The notes under the pieces: generated by a model
Databases searched by the model: none
What the model was told of the DNA's origin: nothing
The model's input: the letters and a program-made list of their open reading frames with translations, nothing else
DNA from: CAZBAF01 sp964490245
GTDB lineage: Bacteria; Patescibacteriota; Saccharimonadia; Saccharimonadales; JACDBH01
Direction of reading: 5' to 3'
NCBI GenBank assembly: GCA_964490245.1
Contig: CAZBAF010000010.1
Location: forward strand, 1-26,022
DNA: 26,022 bases
Shown: one piece after another, positions 7,123-14,270 of the stretch
Layout: every line of letters starts with the position of its first letter
Position numbering within the stretch: position 1 is the stretch's first letter
Position numbers and translations under genes: made by a program

Positions 7123-8265
7123 ATGCTTCCCACAATTGAGCGGGCTAGGGTCGGATCGGAACAATTCGACTATGACATACGACGATATAACGACACGGTG
7201 ACCTGGTTGGCCGAGGTGTTGCCGGGCAGTATGCGTACGCCGTTTGAATATACCTTTGATGGCCGCGAGCTGTATGCGGAAGACGGCAGTGCGCTTCGTA
7301 AAATCTTTGACGACTCTATAGAGCAAGCCAGATATCTGCCGGCGTACGAGCAGCGCCGCCGCCGGATCGAAAAAGAAGAATATCAGGACATGCTGGCCAT
7401 GATGCGCGGCGATCTGCCTAATACCATGGTGGTTATATCTGACTTTCCGCCCGAGCTGATGCAGGCGACTCAGGACGTGGGCGGATACAATACTGCCCGC
7501 AAGCAGACCATGCTGCGCGTACTGGTAAGGACACCGCAAGGCACACTCAAAATGTACAGTCAGAGCCTGGACGGCAGCAACCGGCAGGCACTTGAGGCAG
7601 TGTATGCCTACTTTGGCCGCCGGCCGCAACCTGGCGAGCTGCTGGGCCAGCGCATACACGCTGACGCCAAAGAGCACGAACAGGATTTTCTGGTTGACTG
7701 GCTTACGGGCGTATACGACCGCAGTCTGCAGGTGCAATACGGCGGTGAGTGGTATGCCGGCATGATGAAAAGTCGTAAGTTAAATACCTATGATTTTGTC
7801 CGCCAGCAACAGGATCTAATTAAGGCTTATCTAGCAACCACGACCCGTTTTACGGGCGGTAAGGCGGATTATAATCTGGCGGCAGCTATGTTGGCGCGGT
7901 TTGAAAATAAGGCAATCCTGCAGCCTATCTTCTTGCGCAACGAGTTATCTTACCATGGCCCTGCAGTTGCCGCTCATGCGATGGCACTTGCTGAGATGAA
8001 TGGCGCAGGCATGATTGCGCGCGGGAATGGTGTGGTCCTGAGCGGATGCGGTATGACAATCTCTGCGGAGGGCGGCAGCGCAGGCAAAGACGGAGCGGCA
8101 CAGCTTGAGGACGCTGGATATGGTAATAAAGCCGACAAACTGCCGGACGATAAGTATGGCCCCCGAACATTCAGGTGTCCAAAAAAGGGATGCTTGAACA
8201 CGCGGCCAAAGGACACTTTAATACCCAAATGCCAAAAGTGCGGCGCTGATGTAAGGTGTAAGTAA
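7123..8265 (+). CDS. Unknown 380-aa protein with a C-terminal zinc ribbon
   Basis: I do not recognise a family for residues 1-345, which are soluble and mixed alpha/beta, with a charged R-R-R-R-I-E-K-E-E-Y stretch near residue 88 and a helix-rich second half. The last 30 residues form a zinc ribbon: Cys352 and Cys357 (C-P-K-K-G-C), Cys370 and Cys373 (C-Q-K-C), plus Cys379. The ATG at 7123 follows the terminator T-run with no Shine-Dalgarno; in-frame alternatives (GTG 7198, ATG 7231) also lack one and would cut apparently coding sequence. Stop and next start overlap as TAATG. It heads a three-gene zinc-ribbon cluster behind the structured RNA, suggesting a role in metal-dependent or nucleic-acid processes, but the function is unknown. 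Confidence 0.75.
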   Translation: MLPTIERARVGSEQFDYDIRRYNDTVTWLAEVLPGSMRTPFEYTFDGRELYAEDGSALRKIFDDSIEQARYLPAYEQRRRRIEKEEYQDMLAMMRGDLPNTMVVISDFPPELMQATQDVGGYNTARKQTMLRVLVRTPQGTLKMYSQSLDGSNRQALEAVYAYFGRRPQPGELLGQRIHADAKEHEQDFLVDWLTGVYDRSLQVQYGGEWYAGMMKSRKLNTYDFVRQQQDLIKAYLATTTRFTGGKADYNLAAAMLARFENKAILQPIFLRNELSYHGPAVAAHAMALAEMNGAGMIARGNGVVLSGCGMTISAEGGSAGKDGAAQLEDAGYGNKADKLPDDKYGPRTFRCPKKGCLNTRPKDTLIPKCQKCGADVRCK

Positions 8266-8468
8266 TGCACAGTTTAACCCGCGAACAATACGAACATCAA
8301 AAGTCCCAGTGTGACGGCTTGTGCGATATTGACTACGACCGTATCGCCGCCGATGACCCCACGCGCATGCCCTGTGTCACCTGCCCGTTTTGTAAAGAGC
8401 TTGTCGATGCCATTCTGACACCCACAACCATTAGCTGTCCCGCCTGCAAAACCACCGTCAACCGCTAG
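8265..8468 (+). CDS. Small zinc-ribbon protein (67 aa)
   Basis: The ATG overlaps the previous stop codon by one base (TAATG), so translation is probably coupled. The protein has C-P-F-C and C-P-A-C knuckles about 17 residues apart, the classic spacing of a zinc ribbon, plus further cysteines in C-D-G-L-C and C-V-T-C. It is short, soluble and has no membrane helix. Family unknown. Similar cysteine pairs at the end of the upstream protein and in the next small gene suggest a functional group. Confidence 0.75.
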   Translation: MHSLTREQYEHQKSQCDGLCDIDYDRIAADDPTRMPCVTCPFCKELVDAILTPTTISCPACKTTVNR

Positions 8469-8476
8469 CCACCACC

Positions 8477-8526
8477 CACTAATCACTAAAAACTAATCCA
8501 TAGCCACTAACAACTAAAAACTAATC
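8477..8526. repeat. Two 22-bp direct repeats, 28 bp apart
   Basis: 8477-8498 and 8505-8526 both read CACTAA..ACTAAAAACTAATC with two mismatches, and further ACTAAT words flank them. They sit in the 74-bp gap between the two small zinc-ribbon genes. AT-rich, with no hairpin; possibly a duplicated regulatory word or simple-sequence expansion. Confidence 0.7.
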
Positions 8527-8542
8527 ACTGTAAACTAATAGT

Positions 8543-8713
8543 ATGACCAACGAAGAACAGCAAATCCTGGAAGAAGTGCAAAAAGAACGGTCACAAGAGT
8601 TCTTTTGCGATAACTGCGCGTTTTATCCCATCGTGCCGGTGCACGGCCACTTTGAGTGCCCGCAGTGCCACTACAAATCCAAATGCTGCGAGGGGTTGCC
8701 GGCCTATGAATAA
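8543..8713 (+). CDS. Small zinc-ribbon protein (56 aa)
   Basis: ATG at 8543, stop TAA at 8711-8713. The N-terminal helix is charged (E-E-Q-Q-I-L-E-E-V-Q-K-E-R), followed by F-C-D-N-C and, 13 residues later, C-P-Q-C, then K-S-K-C-C-E-G. Two C-x2-C knuckles make a zinc ribbon. It is the third consecutive gene with this type of motif. No Shine-Dalgarno; a TAAACT-like -10 ends 7 nt before the start, so it may have its own leaderless transcript. Function unknown. Confidence 0.7.
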   Translation: MTNEEQQILEEVQKERSQEFFCDNCAFYPIVPVHGHFECPQCHYKSKCCEGLPAYE

Positions 8714-8839
8714 TTTTCAGTTATCAATTTTGCAATTTTCATTTAATTTTCAAAACCCAATAAGCCAAACAGCGAGGGTTTTTGTGTCATTGATATTTGG
8801 CATATTGATTAAAAATTGTAAATTGAGAATTGAAAATTG
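8714..8839. repeat. AT-rich low-complexity inverted repeat before nadD
   Basis: Left arm (about 8712-8752) is built of CAATTTT/TTTTCA words; right arm (about 8806-8839) is built of the complementary GAAAATTG/AAAATTG words and runs up to the nadD ATG. The two arms can pair imperfectly around the terminator-like hairpin. The base composition is much more AT-rich than the coding DNA around it. Confidence 0.55.
8752..8783 (+). terminator. Probable intrinsic terminator after the zinc-ribbon cluster
   Basis: AAAACCC (8752-8758) pairs with GGGTTTT (8776-8782), with a 17-nt loop and a T tract. It lies 39 bp after the stop of the 56-aa zinc-ribbon gene. The stem is short, so efficiency is uncertain. 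Confidence 0.45.
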
Positions 8840-9424
8840 ATGAAAGTAGGGATTTTTTCGGGGACGTTTGATCCGGTGCATGGCGGCCATATTGCCTTTG
8901 CATTGGCGGCGTCAAAAAGCGCGGGCCTTGATAAGGTCTATTTTTTGCCCGAGCCGTTGCCGCGCCGCAAAGAGGGTGTGACACATTATGTGCACCGGCT
9001 GGCAATGCTCAGGCTTGCGTTGCGGCCCTACCCCCAGCTCACCACGCTCGAACTGCCCGACAAACAGTTTACAGTCAAAAGCACACTACCCAGGCTTAAG
9101 AGGCTGCTGCCCGATACCGAGCTGCACATGCTGCTGGGATCAGACATGCTGAAATATTTAAGCAGCAACGAATGGCCTGATGCCGAGCTGCTGCTGGCTC
9201 AGGCGAGACTCATTATCGGTGTGCGGACCAGTCACGACGCCGAAGCGGCACATCGGGCACTGCAAAACATTCAGCCCGGCGGGCTGGTGGTCGAAACGCC
9301 AAAAAGCCATGCCAGTTCACGCGATATTCGCGCCCAGCTGCAAAAAGGCAAAGACCATAAAGAACTGCTGCAGAGCCTGCGGCCCTACATCCGCACAAAC
9401 TGGCTGTACACGACACTTTCCTGA
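8840..9424 (+). CDS. nadD: Nicotinate-nucleotide adenylyltransferase
   Basis: 194 aa from the ATG at 8840; a TTG three bases earlier is less likely. It adenylates nicotinate mononucleotide with ATP in NAD synthesis. The nucleotidyltransferase signature G-T-F-D-P-V-H-G-G-H is at residues 8-17, and the second ATP-binding motif appears near the C-terminus as S-S-R-D-I-R (S-S-T/S-x-I-R in the family). The length is usual for NadD without the HD-hydrolase fusion. A pantetheine-phosphate or other NadD-like adenylyltransferase remains possible. No Shine-Dalgarno is visible in the AT-rich leader. Its 3' end converges on the antiporter gene with a 12-bp gap. Confidence 0.85.
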   Translation: MKVGIFSGTFDPVHGGHIAFALAASKSAGLDKVYFLPEPLPRRKEGVTHYVHRLAMLRLALRPYPQLTTLELPDKQFTVKSTLPRLKRLLPDTELHMLLGSDMLKYLSSNEWPDAELLLAQARLIIGVRTSHDAEAAHRALQNIQPGGLVVETPKSHASSRDIRAQLQKGKDHKELLQSLRPYIRTNWLYTTLS

Positions 9425-9436
9425 GCGGGGTGTGTC

Positions 9437-11131
9437 TTATGAATCGGCAGTGCCGAGCAGTCCCTCGTGCGTTTGCAGATAATGCAGATGCTTTTCGCGA
9501 TACTCTTTAAAAGCTGTTTTCTTGAGCTCGCTTCTTTTTATGAACGCACCAATCCGCTCGGATCCAATGTAGTGCGGCAGCATGACGTAGGCGGCGCCTT
9601 TATCGTACAGCTCGGCGGCCTGGACGGCATTGTCTGCAGTGGCGATAAACACCGCGTACGGATTGTGCTGCTCAAGCCACGAAGCCAGGCCTTTATTGGT
9701 GGCCTGATCTGATATGGTGCTGACGATCAGTTTGCTGTGGCGCAGGTTGAGTTCGTCCAGCAGGTCGTGATCGGTGGCGTCGCCGTACACGTATTCGATA
9801 TCGTGCTGCTCAAGAAAATCAATAACCGTCGGGTCATAATCAACCACCACAAACTTTTTACTGACAGTCTTAAACACCGGTAAAAACTCATGACCGCCGC
9901 GCTGATAGCCGAACAGTACCAAGTCATAGCGCTTGCGCCGCTCATGCTCATCTTTGGCCTTGCGCCGCTCAAACAGCCGCAGGTATCGTTCGAACAGGTG
10001 ATACAGCTGCTCGGAGTACAGGATCATATAGGTTGAGGCGGCGATGGTCACAAGTGCCACAAAGGTAATCAGCGAGACCACGCCGGCATCAACATAGCCA
10101 TAATGCAGTGCAGCGGCCAGCAGAATGAGCGAGAATTCACCCACCTGGGTCATGGCAATACCGGCCTTGAAACTGGTTTTTTTGGTGTAACCCATCAGCC
10201 CCATGATAATCAGCACGCTGAGCGGGTTGATCAAGAGGACGATCAGAGAGAAGGCAATGGTGCGGCCAATGGATTCGCTGACCACGCTCAGGTTGACCAA
10301 TGATCCAAGCACCACAAAGTGCAGCACCAAAAAGAAGTCACGCAGCGGTTTGAGACGCGAGGCTACCTCGGTGGCGTACGGCATGGATGCCATTGCCACA
10401 CCGGCCATCAGGGCGCCGATTTCCAGCGAAAAGCCGGTTGTCTTAAACAGTGTTGCCAGCCCGACAGCCCAGCCAATCGCGAACAGGAACAAAAACTCCT
10501 GGCTTTTGGCAATCAGTCCGTTCAGATAGGGCAGAATCTGGTAGCGGACGATGATCAGCCCGCCCAGCAGAATCGAGCCCTTGCCGGCCAGCGGCAAAAA
10601 GTCATGCAGGGTGACGCTGCCGCTGCCGCTGGAGGAGACAAACACCACCGCCAGGGTTACCAGCAGGTCCTGTACAATCAGGAAGCCGATTGACACTTTG
10701 GCATACAGGCGGCTTTGTTCTTTTTTATCACTGAGCAGCTTTAGGACGATAATGGTGCTCGAGAGCGACAGTGCCAGGGCAACATACATGGCAACAGTGG
10801 GCGTATAGCCGGCCAGCACGGCCACAATATAGGCGGCACCGCCAACAAACAGCACCTGCGCCAAGCTGGCAATGACGGCCACACGGCCGATATCTTTAAG
10901 CACGCGCAAGTTCAGCCCCAGGCCGATAATAAACAGCAGCAGGGCAATACCGAACTCGGCAAATATCTCGATAGTTTCAATACTTGATACCAGATTGAAA
11001 ACCGCCGGCCCTACCAGAATACCGGTAATAATATGGCCGATCATCATCGGCTGCTTGAGGGCGCGCATGACAATACTGATCGCCACGGCGATCACGATAA
11101 CCAGTGTCAGTTCTTCGAACATGTGGTGCAT
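9437..11131 (-). CDS. KefB/CPA2-type cation:proton antiporter with a TrkA-N domain
   Basis: 564 aa. Residues about 1-375 contain some twelve hydrophobic helices with CPA2 features such as I-T-G-I-L-V-G-P near the N-terminus, F-G-I-A-L-L-L-F-I-I-G-L, and L-S-S-T-I-I-V. From about residue 405, a Rossmann-type TrkA-N/RCK domain follows: Y-D-L-V-L-F-G-Y-Q-R-G-G, V-V-V-D-Y-D-P and Y-G-D-A-T-D. The nucleotide-binding loop reads G-Y-Q-R-G-G rather than G-x-G-x-x-G. It should exchange K+ or Na+ for H+, gated by nucleotide binding. No separate TrkA-C domain is evident. MHHM at 11131 and M at 11122 are both possible starts; neither has a clear Shine-Dalgarno. Confidence 0.9.
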   Translation of the reverse strand: MHHMFEELTLVIVIAVAISIVMRALKQPMMIGHIITGILVGPAVFNLVSSIETIEIFAEFGIALLLFIIGLGLNLRVLKDIGRVAVIASLAQVLFVGGAAYIVAVLAGYTPTVAMYVALALSLSSTIIVLKLLSDKKEQSRLYAKVSIGFLIVQDLLVTLAVVFVSSSGSGSVTLHDFLPLAGKGSILLGGLIIVRYQILPYLNGLIAKSQEFLFLFAIGWAVGLATLFKTTGFSLEIGALMAGVAMASMPYATEVASRLKPLRDFFLVLHFVVLGSLVNLSVVSESIGRTIAFSLIVLLINPLSVLIIMGLMGYTKKTSFKAGIAMTQVGEFSLILLAAALHYGYVDAGVVSLITFVALVTIAASTYMILYSEQLYHLFERYLRLFERRKAKDEHERRKRYDLVLFGYQRGGHEFLPVFKTVSKKFVVVDYDPTVIDFLEQHDIEYVYGDATDHDLLDELNLRHSKLIVSTISDQATNKGLASWLEQHNPYAVFIATADNAVQAAELYDKGAAYVMLPHYIGSERIGAFIKRSELKKTAFKEYREKHLHYLQTHEGLLGTADS

Positions 11132-11309
11132 TTAAAAAGGTGGTTCCTGTTGTTTGTTCACGGCTTGCCGGCAGCAGCGTTTGCGGCCAGACTACAGCTG
11201 TTACACCGTCAGGCAGCATACTTTGCTTTTTCGCAGCTGCACCACTGGTTTACATGCAAAATCCGTGTATGCTTAATAGCATAAGCTAAATTCAGCAGAG
11301 GTTCAAAGC
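11132..11309. other. Divergent intergenic region between the antiporter and iron-permease-like genes
   Basis: 178 bp with no supported gene. A TATGCT-TAAT-AGCATA palindrome (11268-11283) lies about 27 bp before the plus-strand ATG and could be an operator or -10 region. CATAAGC occurs at 11279-11285. Promoter hexamers on either strand are weak. Confidence 0.3.
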
Positions 11310-11816
11310 ATGAAAGAAAAATTCCGAAAAGTAGCCAGCCGGGTGTCGACATTTGCCGGCAGCGCCTGGGTGTTTTGTCTGGCGGTGCTGCTGGTGGGCA
11401 TTTGGGGGGCTTCGGGTCCGACGTTCAGGTTTTCGGACACCTGGCAGCTGGTTATTAACACCGGCACCACCATTGTGACGTTTTTGATGGTGTTTTTGAT
11501 CCAGAACACGCAGAACCGTGACGCTAAAGCCATTCAGATCAAGCTCGACGAGCTGCTGCGGGCCACCCGGGCGCGTGATACGTTTATAGATATCGAGGAT
11601 CTCAGCGATGAAGAGCTGGCTCAGCTGGCCGCCGAGTTCCGCAAGATTCAAAAAGCCGATGATGATAACCCGGCGTTCATGAAGTTCAGAGCCAAGATGG
11701 AGGGTGTGCTGACTAAACGGCGCAATCTGCCCGGCCAACAGGTGGCTACCCATGTAGTCAATCTGTTGAACCCGTTCGCCGCGCGCGCCAGCCAGGACAA
11801 GAATAAGAAAAAGTAG
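11310..11816 (+). CDS. Low-affinity iron permease family-like small membrane protein
   Basis: 168 aa. Two hydrophobic helices (about residues 18-36 and 47-66) surround a G-P-T-F-R-F-S-D-T-W-Q-L loop, followed by F-L-I-Q-N-T-Q-N-R-D-A-K-A-I-Q-I-K-L-D-E-L. This last motif is characteristic of the low-affinity iron permease family (PF04120). A charged, probably cytoplasmic C-terminus ends in K-N-K-K-K. The family name comes from yeast Fet4; metal transport is not proven for most short bacterial members. GAGG at about 11297-11300 with 9-nt spacing supports the ATG. The gene stands alone between divergent and orphan promoters. Confidence 0.75.
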   Translation: MKEKFRKVASRVSTFAGSAWVFCLAVLLVGIWGASGPTFRFSDTWQLVINTGTTIVTFLMVFLIQNTQNRDAKAIQIKLDELLRATRARDTFIDIEDLSDEELAQLAAEFRKIQKADDDNPAFMKFRAKMEGVLTKRRNLPGQQVATHVVNLLNPFAARASQDKNKKK

Positions 11817-11905
11817 CCCAAGCAGGTTACAGGAGTCCGGTGTCCTGCCGCTTGGCGGATGTATTAAAATTGCAAGAGTTTTTGTCCCAATAGGGGCAAA
11901 GGAAC
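11808..11905 (-). ncRNA. Candidate ~100-nt minus-strand small RNA
   Basis: The minus-strand promoter at 11912-11940 has no gene in front of it. About 50 nt downstream is a compound hairpin (11818-11855: outer CCAAGC/GCTTGG, inner CAGGA/TCCTG), followed in the minus direction by CTACTTTTTC. Promoter, short body and hairpin plus U-run together look like a small RNA gene, or a long 3' antisense to the iron-permease-like gene. No family recognised. Confidence 0.35.
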
Positions 11906-11911
11906 AAGTCA

Positions 11912-11940
11912 AGTATACCGAAAAAGCTTATGCTTGTCAA
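11912..11940 (-). promoter_or_regulatory. Sigma70-type promoter (P3) with CATAAG spacer, minus strand
   Basis: On the minus strand, TTGACA (11940-11935), a 17-bp spacer that begins AGCATAAGC and ends TTTTTCGG, then TATACT (11917-11912). Both hexamers are near consensus. It faces leftward into non-coding DNA. Confidence 0.6.
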
Positions 11941-11967
11941 TAGTGCTATCAATTATTAAAATCAGGC

Positions 11968-11997
11968 TTGACTTCAAGCATAAGCATCGGCTACAGT
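11968..11997 (+). promoter_or_regulatory. Sigma70-type promoter (P4) with CATAAG spacer, plus strand
   Basis: TTGACT (11968-11973), an 18-bp spacer containing AGCATAAGC, then a weaker TACAGT (11992-11997). It is divergent to the promoter at 11912-11940; the two -35 boxes are 27 bp apart, and the AGCATAAGC words form an inverted pair. It could drive the 30-aa microgene at 12115. Confidence 0.5.
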
Positions 11998-12114
11998 AAT
12001 ACTTGTATCCACGGCAGATGCGAGCTGCTAAAGGAAAACAAAAATTAAAATGACAGTAATATGTGAAGCGAGAGACGGCTTTTCGTATTGTCACAGGTTT
12101 GCAAAGAGGTCATC

Positions 12115-12207
12115 ATGCCTATAAAAGTAAAGGTTGTCGCCAGTCGTCCGTCCAATGTGACGGTCCGTATAAAACGAGCTGCCTGGCAGCAGTTCATACA
12201 CTATTAA
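12115..12207 (+). CDS. 30-aa basic microprotein (putative)
   Basis: ATG at 12115 preceded by AGAGG (12105-12109) with ideal 5-nt spacing; stop TAA at 12205-12207. The peptide opens M-P-I-K-V-K-V-V-A-S-R-P and carries R-I-K-R-A-A-W-Q-Q-F, so it is basic and could be DNA- or RNA-binding or a toxin-like peptide; I recognise no family. It sits between an upstream promoter and a strong terminator, as expected for a tiny transcription unit. A 24-codon frame (12050-12124) overlaps its start and could be a leader peptide. Confidence 0.45.
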   Translation: MPIKVKVVASRPSNVTVRIKRAAWQQFIHY

Positions 12208-12263
12208 AAATCCGCCCTTCTGTGGTGCCGGCAGCTGCCGGACGTAACAAACGGGCGGATTTT
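12207..12263. terminator. Strong bidirectional terminator
   Basis: AAAATCCGCCC (12207-12217) pairs perfectly with GGGCGGATTTT (12253-12263), giving an 11-bp stem whose A/T ends act as U tracts in both directions. A perfect 14-bp palindrome CCGGCAGCTGCCGG lies inside the loop. It separates the plus-strand microgene unit from the minus-strand DsbA-like gene ending at 12277. Confidence 0.85.
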
Positions 12264-12276
12264 ATATGGTTTTAAT

Positions 12277-12972
12277 TTATTCGGTCTGGTCTTCGTCTTC
12301 GGGGGCTGTGGCCGGCTCGTCCTGACTTTCGGTGTTGTCTGTTTCGCTGCCGGTCCGATCGGCAATAGCCTCATCCAGCAGGTTGCGGAAAAAGTCAACG
12401 CTGGCAACCGGGTTCTCAACTTTCTCGCCGTTTAAGAAGAATGTAGGCGTGCTTTGGGCGTGACCGGTGTTGTTGAACTCTCTGATATCGGCATTGACGG
12501 TGGCGTTGACGGCAGAGCTGCGCAGGTCCTGCTCAAACTGCTCGCCATCCATGCCCAGCTGTTCGGCATAGGTCCTAAACAGGCTGACCGGATCATTGGT
12601 GTCTTTCCAGGAGGCGCGGTTTTCAAATAATCGGTCGTGCATTTCCCAAAACTTGCCCTGCATAGCGGCAGCTTCGGCGGCCCGGGCAGCGGCCAGGGCG
12701 TTCTTGTGTATGCTGACCAAAGGCAGGTGGCGGAACTGGAAGGTCACCGTATCCTTGTACTGCTCCTTAACCTCTTTAAGAATCGGATAGTAAGAGGCGC
12801 AGGCCGGGCATTCAAAGTCGCCATACTCTACCAGTACAATGCCGGTCGAGCCCTGACTGTACTGGTGGTTGGAGGGGGTGCCGGCGGTTTCTTCGGCTGG
12901 CCGGGTAAAGTACAGGAACCCGGCAACTGCCAGGATAACGCCCACCACAATCAAAACGACCTTTTTATTCAT
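12277..12972 (-). CDS. Membrane-anchored DsbA-like thiol oxidoreductase
   Basis: 231 aa. One N-terminal hydrophobic helix (residues 4-22) anchors a thioredoxin-fold domain (DsbA/thioredoxin_4 type) outside the membrane. The active site is C-P-A-C (Cys55-Cys58), in G-D-F-E-C-P-A-C; the cis-proline loop is S-T-P-T-F-F-L-N-G. It probably introduces or shuffles disulfides in exported proteins. An acidic tail of about 30 residues is unusual. A-G-A-G-G-G-A-G upstream of the ATG on the minus strand is a strong Shine-Dalgarno. No VKOR or DsbB partner lies in the window. Confidence 0.9.
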   Translation of the reverse strand: MNKKVVLIVVGVILAVAGFLYFTRPAEETAGTPSNHQYSQGSTGIVLVEYGDFECPACASYYPILKEVKEQYKDTVTFQFRHLPLVSIHKNALAAARAAEAAAMQGKFWEMHDRLFENRASWKDTNDPVSLFRTYAEQLGMDGEQFEQDLRSSAVNATVNADIREFNNTGHAQSTPTFFLNGEKVENPVASVDFFRNLLDEAIADRTGSETDNTESQDEPATAPEDEDQTE

Positions 12973-13046
12973 AAACTCCCTCTTCCATTAGCTGGTTTGA
13001 TAGTACCTATGATAGCTGAAAGTATGCTGAGATACCACTCTTAGGG

Positions 13047-13055
13047 TGCTACAAT
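13047..13055 (+). promoter_or_regulatory. Extended -10 promoter giving a leaderless transcript
   Basis: TGC-TACAAT (13047-13055), with CTGAGA (13027-13032) 17 bp upstream as a weak -35. Transcription would start at the A of the ATG at 13062, with no leader. Confidence 0.5.
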
Positions 13056-13061
13056 ACGGTT

Positions 13062-14084
13062 ATGTTGCTGATGCTTATTATCGGTTTTGTGTTGTCAGTG
13101 GTGCTAACGGCCATGTCGCTTAGTCTGCGCAGTCTCAGCACGCCGCATCTGCGGTATTGGGCGCGCAAGGGCGATGAGACCTCAAAGGCTTTATATCCGC
13201 TTAAAGCGCGCGGCTCTGCCGTACTGTTGACGTTGGAGCTGCTGCGGGCGCTGGCTGTCAGCGGTACGCTGGTGGCGCTGACACTGCAGCTGTGGGGGCT
13301 GTTTGCCTGGCTGGCGGGCGCGGCTATTTTGTTCGTGGTTTTTATTGTGCTGAGCGAACTGTATCTGCGGCCGATTGGCACGCGGCTGTTGGCCCAGCTG
13401 AGCCCGGTGCTGCTGGCGGTGTCACAGGGGCTTAAGTTTATAACGCTGCCCCTGGGACGGGTCTTTGACCGGTTTTTGGCCGAGCAGCCGGTTGTGCTGA
13501 CGCGTGACGAGCTGGTGCATATGCTCAGCGCCGTATCGCCGCCGGATACCGACCTGTCGGCAGACGAACTGCGTATTATCAAGCACGCCATGTCCTTTGG
13601 CGAGAAAAAAGTGATCGATATTATGACACCGCGCAGTGTCGTGGTCAGCGTAAAAGAGGATGATATCCTCGGCGCGCGGCTGCTGGACGAGCTGCACAAA
13701 AGCGGGCACTCGCGGTTCCCGGTGTTTTCGGCGGACGGCGAGGCGGTGGTGGGGATTTTGTATATCAGGGATCTGCTGGAGGCAAAGGACGGACAGGTCA
13801 AGCGGCTAATGCATAAGCCGGTTCATTTTGTGAATGAAAACCGCGAACTTGACCACGTGCTGCAGGCTTTTATCCGCACCAAGCAGCACATGTTTTTGGT
13901 CGTGAACAGCTTTGCTGAAATAACCGGCCTGATAACTATTGAGGACGTGGTCGAGCAGATCCTGGGCAAGCCGATCATCGATGAGTTTGATAAGTACGAC
14001 AGCATGCGCGACGTGGCCGAAGCCCGGGCCAAGATTGTGCGTAAACAGATTAAAATGGCAGACAGCCAGAAGGGCGGCAATTAG
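13062..14084 (+). CDS. CNNM (DUF21) transmembrane protein with a CBS-domain pair
   Basis: 340 aa. The N-terminal 150 residues are hydrophobic, with three to four helices of the CNNM/DUF21 type. From about residue 150, L-T-R-D-E-L-V-H-M-L-S leads into a cytoplasmic CBS pair: I-M-T-P-R-S-V-V-V-S-V in the first CBS and L-I-T-I-E-D-V-V-E-Q-I-L-G in the second, the signatures of HlyC/CorC/TlyC proteins. The usual C-terminal CorC_HlyC domain is missing. Relatives export Mg2+ or other cations and sense adenine nucleotides. There is no Shine-Dalgarno; the start fits a leaderless transcript. Confidence 0.85.
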   Translation: MLLMLIIGFVLSVVLTAMSLSLRSLSTPHLRYWARKGDETSKALYPLKARGSAVLLTLELLRALAVSGTLVALTLQLWGLFAWLAGAAILFVVFIVLSELYLRPIGTRLLAQLSPVLLAVSQGLKFITLPLGRVFDRFLAEQPVVLTRDELVHMLSAVSPPDTDLSADELRIIKHAMSFGEKKVIDIMTPRSVVVSVKEDDILGARLLDELHKSGHSRFPVFSADGEAVVGILYIRDLLEAKDGQVKRLMHKPVHFVNENRELDHVLQAFIRTKQHMFLVVNSFAEITGLITIEDVVEQILGKPIIDEFDKYDSMRDVAEARAKIVRKQIKMADSQKGGN

Positions 14085-14095
14085 GAGACTTCTTT

Positions 14096-14270
14096 ATGGA
14101 GGATCAACCGAAGAATAATAACGAACTAATCGAATCGAACTTTTAATGGCTGAACCAGTAAGTATTTCGGCCAGGCACTGAGCGGGGGTCCGGCCTCTGA
14201 GGGCAGGCCAGTCGCTCAAAAAAAGTCGCCCAAAAAAGCAATCACGTTCAAAAACAATCTATTTAGCTAA
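14096..14270 (+). pseudogene. Small-gene patch with apparent frameshift (putative)
   Basis: A perfectly spaced AGGAG (14084-14088) precedes ATG 14096, which opens a 16-codon frame ending TAATG at 14144-14148. The ATG at 14146 gives only M-A-E-P-V-S-I-S-A-R-H before TGA. Yet another frame across 14154-14270 reads S-K-Y-F-G-Q-A-L-S-G-G-P-A-S-E and then K-K-S-P-K-K-A-I-T-F-K-N-N-L-F-S, which looks like real coding sequence. One indel near 14154 would join it to M-A-E. So this is either a decayed gene, a sequence error, or a frameshifting microgene. Product unknown. Confidence 0.35.

Noticed and set aside
8477..8526. CRISPR array
   Set aside because: Only two AT-rich repeats with a 6-bp gap and no cas genes.
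12063..12275. 70-codon plus-strand frame through the bidirectional terminator
   Set aside because: Begins at GTG without a ribosome site and reads through both arms of an 11-bp terminator stem.
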